DNA of 64,000 nucleotides. Source: Glaciecola sp964621345. GTDB taxonomy: Bacteria > Pseudomonadota > Gammaproteobacteria > Enterobacterales > Alteromonadaceae. Numbering within the stretch: position 1 is the first letter of the stretch; the number at the start of each line of letters is the position of its first letter. The stretch is from positions 58,407 to 122,406 of the forward strand of contig CAZUON010000005.1 of assembly GCA_964621345.1 (NCBI GenBank), read 5' to 3'. This document shows positions 8,618 to 16,328 of the stretch, piece by piece. Both the position numbers and the translations under genes were made by a program. A model generated the notes under the pieces. That model made no database searches, had not been told where the DNA came from, and saw only the letters and a program-made list of their open reading frames with translations.

Positions 8618-8813
8618 CCTTTTGTATAAAGAAATTTACAAATATAAATAGCGGCTCATAGTTTTCCTTAGTAGGTTGCACAAGCTAGTGTGGCGAACAA
8701 ACGTTGAAGCCTCTTCTATTTTTATGAATAAGCTCGTTATAGTTTTTGCTAATCTTATTTTTAAATAATAATAAAACTCACTCTCAAGTTTGATTTTAAA
8801 ATGCTTAATTTTC

Positions 8814-8840
8814 TAAATAAACACCCTACTCGGCCGATAA
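8814..8840 (+). promoter_or_regulatory. Sigma-28 (FliA) flagellar promoter of the GAF/degenerate GGDEF gene
   Basis: TAAATAAA at 8814-8821, an 11-base spacer, then GCCGATAA at 8833-8840. The enterobacterial FliA consensus is TAAAGTTT-N11-GCCGATAA. The -10 is perfect, the spacer is exact and the first four bases of the -35 match. Transcription would begin near 8847, which rules out the upstream TTG at 8844 as start codon and favours GTG 8877 with its AGGA ribosome site. Confidence 0.75.
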
Positions 8841-8876
8841 ACATTGAAATTCTTATATTTTGCACAGGATGACTGC

Positions 8877-9785
8877 GTGACTCAGCTAAGAACGGCGTTA
8901 AATAGTCTAATTAAAATTCTTAAACATGAGATTAATCTCGATTTATGGATGATCACGCGGGTAGTAGACGACGACTGGATAATGTTAGCTATTTCTGAAA
9001 ATAGCTATGGCGTCAATGTTAATGACGTAAAGGTTTGGTCTGAATCTGTATGTTGTAACATGGTTGAGAAAAAGGGACCGAATATTGTCCCATGCTTGAG
9101 TGAAGTACCCGCCTATGCAAACGCCCCAATTGCTAGTCAGCTAGATTTTAAATCTTACGTGGGTTACCCCTTAAAATCTGAAGACGGAAAACTACTAGGA
9201 ACACTTTGCGCAATAGACCCAAATAAACAAGAGGCTTCTTTTGAGGGTCACCATACCTTAATTGAAGATTTCGTCATCATTGTTCAAACCATGTTACGCT
9301 CTAGCACGGAAATAAACCGATTAAATTCACTAGCAAAGAGTCCGCTGTTGCATGATCAATCTAATGTAGGCAACGATTCCGAAGGCTTAGGAATGCTTAA
9401 TCAAGACGCCTTTTATAATATTGCGAAACAGCAAAAGGCGCGTCTCGACAACATTGCTTCGCCGCTTTCTTTAGTGCTAATCGATATTCAACGCTTTCCA
9501 TCTAGTTTCGACGACAATGTTGATAAATTTGAAGCGCTGCTTTCAGCCAAGGCTATTATTACAAGACTCATACGCGAAACGGATATCGCTTTTAAATTAA
9601 ATGGAAACCACTTTGCCCTGCTGATGATTGACACTGACAGCAAGACGCTTACTTTACAAGTGGTCAACATTATAAAAGTGCTGCAAGCGCGTGGCTTCAA
9701 AGTATCGGTGGGGGCGCATGTTTGTAAGCAACAAGAGACGATTGAAGACGCGATTCAAAAAGCCCAACAAAGACGCTTCGCCTAG
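8877..9785 (+). CDS. GAF domain plus degenerate GGDEF protein
   Basis: 302 residues from GTG 8877, which has AGGA (8866-8869) seven bases upstream. The longer TTG start at 8844 lies at or before the predicted transcription start and has no ribosome site. Residues about 5-140 form a GAF sensor domain (SYVGYPLKSEDGKLLGTLCAID is typical). Residues about 173-302 have the outline of a GGDEF domain (LSLVLIDIQRF, then RETDIAFKLNGNHFALLM), but the signature GGDEF reads NGNHF at 9600-9614. The catalytic residues are therefore lost and diguanylate cyclase activity is not expected. It could still bind nucleotide or protein partners. A flagellar sigma-28 promoter lies directly upstream. It converges with the long GAPDH gene at a shared terminator. 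Confidence 0.8.
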   Translation: MTQLRTALNSLIKILKHEINLDLWMITRVVDDDWIMLAISENSYGVNVNDVKVWSESVCCNMVEKKGPNIVPCLSEVPAYANAPIASQLDFKSYVGYPLKSEDGKLLGTLCAIDPNKQEASFEGHHTLIEDFVIIVQTMLRSSTEINRLNSLAKSPLLHDQSNVGNDSEGLGMLNQDAFYNIAKQQKARLDNIASPLSLVLIDIQRFPSSFDDNVDKFEALLSAKAIITRLIRETDIAFKLNGNHFALLMIDTDSKTLTLQVVNIIKVLQARGFKVSVGAHVCKQQETIEDAIQKAQQRRFA

Positions 9786-9824
9786 GGTTTGTTAATGCAT
9801 CATCACAAAATATAACTTAACAAA

Positions 9825-9851
9825 AAAACGCCGCTATAAAAGCGGCGTTTT
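9825..9851. terminator. Bidirectional intrinsic terminator
   Basis: A perfect hairpin AAAACGCCGCT / AGCGGCGTTTT with a five-base loop lies between the converging GAF gene and the long GAPDH gene. T runs on either strand let it serve both. Confidence 0.9.
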
Positions 9852-9898
9852 GCTAAATGTATGGTGAACATACACAGCGGGCCTCAACAATCGTTGAT

Positions 9899-11347
9899 TC
9901 AAGGTAAAGTAGGAATACTCAACCCGGCCATATCTCGCACTACTCTTAGCACCTGACAACTATAACCAAATTCATTGTCATACCACACATACAAGGTCGC
10001 TCGATTGCCGGCGACAATGGTTGCTTGTGAATCTACAACAGCGGCGGCTCTTGCCCCTACTAAATCGGTAGACACAATTTCCTTAGAGGCTGTAAAGTCA
10101 ATTTGATGCTGCAATTTTGAAAACAACGATGTTTGCTGCAAGAACTGATTCACTGTTTCTTTATCAAGCTCTGTGCGTAAGTTAAGGTTAAGGATAGCCA
10201 TCGACACGTTAGGGGTCGGCACGCGGATCGCATTACCGGTTAGTTTGCCCTCAAGCTGTGGATAAGCTTTAGCGACGGCTTTAGCGGCACCCGTCTCGGT
10301 AATAACCATATTTAACGGTGCGGCGCGACCACGTCGGTCTGCTTTGTGGTAGTTATCAATCAGGTGCTGATCGTTGGTAAATGAATGTACTGTCTCAACG
10401 TGTCCATTTTCAATACCGTAGGCTTGATCTAATGCTTGTAGCACTGGAGTTATCGCATTGGTTGTGCAGCTAGCTGCTGATAAAATCGTATCTTGTGGAT
10501 TAATATCGCCATGGTTTACGCCGTGAACAATGTTTTTAATGTCACCTTTACCCGGCGCGGTTAACAGAACTTTTGCAGCGCCCTTTGATTGCAAATGTTG
10601 CGACAATCCATCCTCATCACGCCACATTCCGGTATTATCGACGACAATCGCATCATTTATACCATAATGCGTATAGTCGACTTTACTTGGATGATCGGCG
10701 TAGATCACTTGAATATAGCTACCGTTCGCTTTAATTGCGTTACGCTCATGATCGATGGTAATACTGCCATTAAACGGGCCATGTACAGAGTCACGTCTTA
10801 ATAAACTGGCACGTTTTTCTAAATCACCTTCGCGACCACCTCGCACTACAATCGCACGCAAGCGCAGTTTATTGGCTTTACCTTGACGCTCAATAAGTAA
10901 ACGCGCCAACAAGCGCCCTATTCTGCCAAAGCCATAAAGTACTACGTCTTTAGGTGTTTGGTCATCGCTTTGCTCTACAACGTCTTTTAACTGAGTTTTT
11001 AAAAACTCAGTTAAATCGCCTGTGTTGTTTTGCTTGTCGTTGCCGTAGTGATATGCAAAAGCCAACTTACCGATATCGATTTCACTTGGTATAAGTTGCA
11101 TTTTACTGAGCGCCTCAAGTACTGGCCAGCTTTCTCGCAAACGCAATTTCGCGCCTTCAAACAAACGTACTGTACGATGCGCTTTTATCACGTCGATTGC
11201 ACTGGCATTGAGTAAGGTACGACCGTAGACCGTAATTTCAACGGCGTGGTTACGATATAAATGACCAATAATGGGAAGCATACGCTCCGCAAAGTCCTGA
11301 CGCTCTTGCCAACTGCCTTGAAGTTCTTGCTCAAACTGCTGATTCAT
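9899..11347 (-). CDS. Long-form glyceraldehyde-3-phosphate dehydrogenase
   Basis: 482 residues from ATG 11347 (AAGG eight bases upstream; an in-frame extension to 11395 has no support). Residues from about 130 on are a GAPDH: nucleotide-binding VVLYGFGRIGRLLARLL, catalytic Cys294 in AASCTTN, HSFTNDQHLIDNYHKADRRGRAA, and WYDNEFGYSCQV near the C-terminus. The first 130 residues are an extension absent from ordinary 330-residue GAPDH (compare GapA at 18883). Such long GAPDHs occur in Vibrio, Shewanella and Alteromonas beside a normal GapA. Its direction (glycolysis or gluconeogenesis) and cofactor are not clear from sequence. It lies downstream of msrB on the same strand but is separated by 300 bases, so it probably has its own promoter. 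Confidence 0.88.
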   Translation of the reverse strand: MNQQFEQELQGSWQERQDFAERMLPIIGHLYRNHAVEITVYGRTLLNASAIDVIKAHRTVRLFEGAKLRLRESWPVLEALSKMQLIPSEIDIGKLAFAYHYGNDKQNNTGDLTEFLKTQLKDVVEQSDDQTPKDVVLYGFGRIGRLLARLLIERQGKANKLRLRAIVVRGGREGDLEKRASLLRRDSVHGPFNGSITIDHERNAIKANGSYIQVIYADHPSKVDYTHYGINDAIVVDNTGMWRDEDGLSQHLQSKGAAKVLLTAPGKGDIKNIVHGVNHGDINPQDTILSAASCTTNAITPVLQALDQAYGIENGHVETVHSFTNDQHLIDNYHKADRRGRAAPLNMVITETGAAKAVAKAYPQLEGKLTGNAIRVPTPNVSMAILNLNLRTELDKETVNQFLQQTSLFSKLQHQIDFTASKEIVSTDLVGARAAAVVDSQATIVAGNRATLYVWYDNEFGYSCQVLRVVRDMAGLSIPTLP

Positions 11348-11647
11348 TAAGTAAACCTTGCATAAAATGATTAGGAGAAGGGTTGCGAGATGCAAATCTC
11401 GCGCGCATTCTATGCAAATTCTTAAGGAATTCCAAACTGTTGAAAACTTACAAAATATGGCCGTTTTATCGTGATTAAGTAAAAACTTATGTAATTATTC
11501 GTCAATAAACGACCATAGGTCGCGAAAGCGGGAGCGTAACGCATTCGTTAGATATTTTTACGGCTTAATGTTTATCCGTACTGAAAAAAACTTTCAGTAA
11601 CTATTTTTAAAATTACTAAAAGTTAATACAAAAGTAGTAAGATAGCG
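11348..11647 (-). promoter_or_regulatory. Leader region of the long GAPDH gene
   Basis: A 300-base AT-rich stretch between msrB and the long GAPDH gene. It contains a perfect 8-base inverted repeat TACTGAAA / TTTCAGTA at 11579-11599 (loop of five), possibly a hairpin after msrB or an operator. No T run follows it on the minus strand. No HexR-type box and no open frame are seen. Confidence 0.35.
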
Positions 11648-12025
11648 CTAAGACTGAGCCTTAAAAGACATCGATAATGAATTGACACAATAGCGTTTAC
11701 CCGTTGGATTGGGGCCATCGTCAAAAACGTGTCCTAAATGGGCATCGCAGTTTTTACACAGAATTTCAATACGCGACATACCCAAGGAATTATCTTCTCG
11801 GTAAAGCACATTTGCCTCATCGCTTTGCTCATAAAAAGATGGCCAACCGCACCCAGAATCAAACTTAGCACCAGAATCAAAGAGTTTAGCCCCGCAGCAT
11901 TTACACATATAATTTCCGGTGGCTTTGTTATTCAGATACTCACCGGTATACGGGCGCTCAGTACCCGCTAAACGCGTTACGCGATATTCTTCTTCACTCA
12001 GTTTATCTTTATATGGGTCTGTCAT
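11648..12025 (-). CDS. msrB: Peptide methionine (R)-S-oxide reductase
   Basis: 125 residues. MsrB repairs the R-epimer of methionine sulfoxide in proteins. Structural zinc ligands are the CxxC pairs Cys41/Cys44 and Cys90/Cys93. Catalytic Cys113 lies in GKRYCVNS, and Cys59 in SGCGWPSF is the probable resolving residue. The length is normal for the single-domain enzyme, and no signal peptide is seen, so it is cytosolic. It begins 27 bases after glgX and may be the last gene of the malQ-glgB-glgX transcript. Confidence 0.95.
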   Translation of the reverse strand: MTDPYKDKLSEEEYRVTRLAGTERPYTGEYLNNKATGNYMCKCCGAKLFDSGAKFDSGCGWPSFYEQSDEANVLYREDNSLGMSRIEILCKNCDAHLGHVFDDGPNPTGKRYCVNSLSMSFKAQS

Positions 12026-12052
12026 GTAAAGCGCTCCTTATGACGACAGGCA

Positions 12053-14134
12053 TTAATACTTTTTGAATATTCGTAAACTGTAGGCTGGCATTTCAAACAC
12101 ACTATGAATTGCAAGCGCCGTGCATGCACTTTGTTCAGTACAAGCGCTGTCTAACACACATTTCCAGTTTATTGAGTCGCTTAAAACATCTAGGGTAAAC
12201 TGTTTTGGTGCATCTGCACTGTTGATACAAAAAACCCATTGCTGTTGATCAGTTTTGATAGACACTTGTGAACCAATAATGTGTAAAGCAAAACAATGGT
12301 GCTCGTGATTTACCCAATCAATATCGCGTTTATGCGTGCCATCGCGTCGATACCATTCGGCAATTTCGATATTCTCATGATTACTAAAGTTATCGTCGCT
12401 AAAATGCATTTGTTGTAATAAAGGGTGCGCTTGGCGAAGCGCAATTACATAGGAGCAAAAATCTAAAAAGGCCTGTTGCTGAGTCGAAAGGTCCCAGTTG
12501 TAGTAGTTTAATTCGTTGTCTTGGCAATACGCATTGTTATTACCCTTTTGCGTGCGACTTAATTCATCTCCACCTAAAATATGGGGTGTTCCCTGGCTAA
12601 GTATTAGCGTTGCGAATAAATTCCGTTTTTGTTGCTCACGAAGATTTATCACTTCAGGGTTTTGTGTTTCGCCTTCAACGCCATAATTGCGGCTTAAATT
12701 ATGATTATGACCATCACGATTTTCTTCTAAATTTGCTTGATTATGTTTTTGTTCATAGCTGACTAAATCGTGCAAAGTATAGCCATCGTGATAACTCACA
12801 TTATTTACACTTGCATGCATAGGCCGCTGGTTTTTTCTGAAGATATCTCTTGAGCCCATCAGACGAGTTGCAAACTCTCCTTTTAAGCCCTTATCGCCGC
12901 GCCAAAACCCACGAACACAGTCTCTGAATTTATCATTCACTTCCAGCCACGTTGCCGGAAAATGCCCGAGTTGATAGCCGCCTGGGCCAATATCCCATGG
13001 TTCGGCAATTAACAGGGCATGCTTTAATAATGGGTCTTGCTGCATCATTTTAAACAAGCCGGCATTGCTGCGATACTCATACGACTCGCGTCCAAGTGTG
13101 GCTGCCAAGTCAAAGCGAAAACCGCTCACTCCCATCTGACTAACCCAATATCGCATGGCATCTAAAATCAGTGTTTGCATATAAGTGTCGCTGACTTTTA
13201 TGGTATTCCCGCAACCTGAGTAATTTACAAACTCAGCGTGTAGGGCTTCGTCAATCTGCTCTACTATGTAGGCATGGTTTGCGCACAAGCCCTTAAAGCT
13301 CAATACTGGACCGCCATGCCCCGATTCTGCGCTATGATTAAAAACCACATCTAAAATGACCTCGAAACCAGCATTTCGGTAGGTCTTAATCATGTATTGG
13401 CATTCGCTCAGCGCATCTTTTACCGCATACCGTGGTTCAGGAGCAAAAAAATTGATCGGGTTATATCCCCAATAATTGGTGAGGCCCTTTTCTGTTGCAA
13501 AGGGTTCAGGCATAAAAGACATCAGCGGCAAAAATTGTACACTGGTAACGCCCAAGTCCTTAAGATGTTTGATAACGCTTGGGTGACACGCACCTAAATA
13601 CGTGCCTCTTTGTTCAATAGGCACGTCGGGGTGAAGTTGGGTAAGGCCTTTAACATGGGCTTCATACACGATTCGTTGGGCACTAGCGACTTGTTTTGGC
13701 GTATAATTATTAGTCTGTTGCTCTGTGACAATACACTTTGCCAACATTTTATGCGAATCACCTTGATATGCTTTAGCATCCCAATTCATAGGGCGATTCA
13801 AGGCCTTTGCATAAGGGTCGATTAAGAGCTTTTCAACGCTAAAATCAATTAGCTTTTTGTGTGTTTTTGGCCTTACTCTTAGGCCATACAACTGCCCAGC
13901 TTTAACATTCGAAATACAGCCGAACCACTTTGATTGAATACGTTGCTTAAGTGGAATTTGTGCAATGGCTTGTTCGTGCTCGTCAAACAGACAAATAAAA
14001 ATTTCTTCAGCATCCGGGCAGTAAATAGAAAAATTACAGCCCTCGTCGGTTAGATGTGCTCCTAGCGGTTCGACTTTGCCGGTGAGCAAGCTAAACGGGT
14101 TAAATGCACTAAAGGAAATCTGTTCACTCACCAA
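12053..14134 (-). CDS. glgX: Glycogen debranching enzyme GlgX
   Basis: 693 residues, glycoside hydrolase family 13 with an N-terminal CBM48-type domain. GlgX hydrolyses the alpha-1,6 branches of limit dextrin. The catalytic elements are visible: DVVFNHSAESG (region I), nucleophile Asp in GFRFDLAATLGR, acid/base Glu in LIAEPWDIGPGGYQLG, and the transition-state Asp in VSYHDGYTLHDLVSY. It starts 12 bases after glgB, clearly in one operon malQ-glgB-glgX. The glgC, glgA and glgP genes are not in this window. Confidence 0.93.
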   Translation of the reverse strand: MVSEQISFSAFNPFSLLTGKVEPLGAHLTDEGCNFSIYCPDAEEIFICLFDEHEQAIAQIPLKQRIQSKWFGCISNVKAGQLYGLRVRPKTHKKLIDFSVEKLLIDPYAKALNRPMNWDAKAYQGDSHKMLAKCIVTEQQTNNYTPKQVASAQRIVYEAHVKGLTQLHPDVPIEQRGTYLGACHPSVIKHLKDLGVTSVQFLPLMSFMPEPFATEKGLTNYWGYNPINFFAPEPRYAVKDALSECQYMIKTYRNAGFEVILDVVFNHSAESGHGGPVLSFKGLCANHAYIVEQIDEALHAEFVNYSGCGNTIKVSDTYMQTLILDAMRYWVSQMGVSGFRFDLAATLGRESYEYRSNAGLFKMMQQDPLLKHALLIAEPWDIGPGGYQLGHFPATWLEVNDKFRDCVRGFWRGDKGLKGEFATRLMGSRDIFRKNQRPMHASVNNVSYHDGYTLHDLVSYEQKHNQANLEENRDGHNHNLSRNYGVEGETQNPEVINLREQQKRNLFATLILSQGTPHILGGDELSRTQKGNNNAYCQDNELNYYNWDLSTQQQAFLDFCSYVIALRQAHPLLQQMHFSDDNFSNHENIEIAEWYRRDGTHKRDIDWVNHEHHCFALHIIGSQVSIKTDQQQWVFCINSADAPKQFTLDVLSDSINWKCVLDSACTEQSACTALAIHSVFEMPAYSLRIFKKY

Positions 14135-14146
14135 AATGTCTCTTTA

Positions 14147-16318
14147 TCAAAAGTCACATACCAACATTAGAGTCGCTAAAGGAGGCACATTTATCGATAT
14201 GCTGTACGGCATCCCATGGCAGCCTTGACTTTGGCTGTGTACTTCTCTTGTGACTGAATATCCGCTGCCACCGTAGTCATGGTCATCGGTATTGATTATT
14301 ACTCGATAGCGACCTGACTTATTCACACCAAAGCGCATGTTGTCGCTAGGGATGGGGGTAAAATTACAAATCACTAAAACCTGCTGCCCTTGCGATTCGT
14401 CCATACGCACAAAAGATAATATTGACTGTTCGCTGTTATGTAAATCGCCCCACTGAAAACCAGCATGTTCGTGATCCAGCATGTGCAGAGCTTCAAAGTG
14501 CTGGTACACTTTGTTTAAATCTCGATAAAGTTGATGAATTCCACTGTGCATAGGGTGATTCAGGACATCCCACCTCAATTGCTGGTCATGGTTCCATTCA
14601 ATAGGTTGAGCAAATTCATTGCCCATGAATTGTAGTTTTTTACCTGGATGACCAAACATAAAGCCATAATAGGCCCGTAAGTTAGCAAATTTCTGCCATT
14701 CATCACCGGGCATTTTTTCCAACATACTGCCCTTGCCATGCACCACTTCATCATGAGAAATCGGCAGTACAAAGCTTTCATCAAAGGCATACACCATACT
14801 GAAGGTTAATTCACCATGATGGTACTTTCGATAGGCAGGATCTTTTTGAATATAGGTCAATGAATCGTGCATCCAGCCCATATTCCACTTAAATCCAAAA
14901 CCCAAGCCACCTGATGAAACCGGGCGGGATACTCCCGCAAATGAAGTAGATTCTTCGGCAATGGTCACCGCATGTGGATAATGTTGATACACTTCGCTGT
15001 TCATCCACTGTAGTAAACTGATGGCCTCGTAATTATGATTACCACCGTCTACATTCGGTATCCATTCACCTTCGTCTCGGGAGTAATCAAGGTAGAGCAT
15101 AGAGGCAACGGCATCAACGCGTATAGCATCAATATGAAATTTGTCGAACCAATATAATGCATTTGCGACCAAAAACTGACGAACGCTATCTTTGCCAAAA
15201 TCGTATATGCATGAGTTCCAATCAGGATGCCAGCCCTTTCGAGGATCTTCATATTCATACACAGAGCTGCCGTCAAACTTGGCTAAGCCGTGAGGGTCTT
15301 CTGGAAAATGCGCAGGTACCCAATCGATGATCACCGATATTCCCTGCTGATGACACTGATCCACAAAATACTTAAAACTGTCGGCATCGCCAAAACGACT
15401 CGTGGGAGCAAACAACCCTACCGGTTGGTATCCCCAACTGCCATCAAACGGAAACTCAGAAACCGGCATAACCTCAATATGCGTGTACGCCATTTGCTTT
15501 ACATAATCAACCAAGTCATCGGCTAATTGATGATAGCTTAAGTAGCGTTTATCAGGATCATCAGGGCGCTTCCAAGAGCCTAAGTGCACTTCATAAATGC
15601 TCATTGGCTGACGATAAGGCTGATGATTATCGCGCGTCATCCATTTATGATCGTACCAGTCATAACGATTGTGGTCGTATACAACAGACGCATGAGAAGG
15701 ATATTGCTCTTGTTGAAACCCTAAAGGGTCTGATTTATCCGGGAGCCTATGACCGTGGGTATCTAGCAAGGCAAACTTATATTTTGCTCCAACATGTACA
15801 TCTGGGACAAATAACACCCAATAACCCATATCGGTTTTTTGCATCGGATGCTGCAATGCGCTCCAAGCATTAAAATCACCAATTACACTGACCGCACTGG
15901 CATTAGGTGCAAAAACTGCAAAGCGCACCCCTTTTACCCCGCTCTCAGTCGTCACTATTTGTGCACCAGCCTGCCGATACAGGTTTTGCGGGGCATGGTC
16001 AATAAAATGAACCGCATGAAACGCATCTTGAGTGAACTGATATGGGTCACAGTATTCATAGTCGCCGTGAGGGGAATTTACATGAACGATATAAGGCCCA
16101 CTTAGCTTTTCTGCGCCAATATTAGTGGTAAACAAGCCTCCTTCTAAAGGAATTGTTTTGGCAATGACCTTCTTATCGTCCGCCCTTAAAACGGAAACCG
16201 CTTTGGCGTTAGGACACAACAAATTTACGTCAATCGAGCCATCTTCTTGAACTTGGGGCCCCAAGTATGAGAATGGCTGGGCGCAGTTGCCGGCTAAAAC
16301 TTGTTGTTGTAAATCCAT
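14147..16318 (-). CDS. glgB: 1,4-alpha-glucan branching enzyme GlgB
   Basis: 723 residues, the normal size for the two-N-domain bacterial branching enzyme. It cuts alpha-1,4 chains and rejoins them as alpha-1,6 branches in glycogen. Motifs: a CBM48 region near residues 130-210 (GVRFAVFAPNASAVSVIGDFN), VIIDWVPAHFP, nucleophile Asp in AIRVDAVASMLYLDYSR, acid/base Glu in TIAEESTSF, and Asp in PISHDEVVHGKGS. It follows malQ by 10 bases and precedes glgX by 12, so the three are cotranscribed. Confidence 0.95.
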   Translation of the reverse strand: MDLQQQVLAGNCAQPFSYLGPQVQEDGSIDVNLLCPNAKAVSVLRADDKKVIAKTIPLEGGLFTTNIGAEKLSGPYIVHVNSPHGDYEYCDPYQFTQDAFHAVHFIDHAPQNLYRQAGAQIVTTESGVKGVRFAVFAPNASAVSVIGDFNAWSALQHPMQKTDMGYWVLFVPDVHVGAKYKFALLDTHGHRLPDKSDPLGFQQEQYPSHASVVYDHNRYDWYDHKWMTRDNHQPYRQPMSIYEVHLGSWKRPDDPDKRYLSYHQLADDLVDYVKQMAYTHIEVMPVSEFPFDGSWGYQPVGLFAPTSRFGDADSFKYFVDQCHQQGISVIIDWVPAHFPEDPHGLAKFDGSSVYEYEDPRKGWHPDWNSCIYDFGKDSVRQFLVANALYWFDKFHIDAIRVDAVASMLYLDYSRDEGEWIPNVDGGNHNYEAISLLQWMNSEVYQHYPHAVTIAEESTSFAGVSRPVSSGGLGFGFKWNMGWMHDSLTYIQKDPAYRKYHHGELTFSMVYAFDESFVLPISHDEVVHGKGSMLEKMPGDEWQKFANLRAYYGFMFGHPGKKLQFMGNEFAQPIEWNHDQQLRWDVLNHPMHSGIHQLYRDLNKVYQHFEALHMLDHEHAGFQWGDLHNSEQSILSFVRMDESQGQQVLVICNFTPIPSDNMRFGVNKSGRYRVIINTDDHDYGGSGYSVTREVHSQSQGCHGMPYSISINVPPLATLMLVCDF

Positions 16319-16328
16319 AACGGTCCTT

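Noticed and set aside
8801..8869. Short frame beginning MLNFLNKHPTRPINIEI before the GAF gene
   Set aside because: It starts upstream of the predicted sigma-28 transcription start, ends after 22 codons and has no similarity; the GTG at 8877 explains the gene better.
11579..11599. Hairpin TACTGAAA/TTTCAGTA as terminator of msrB
   Set aside because: No T run follows on the minus strand; kept only as a possible operator or leader structure.
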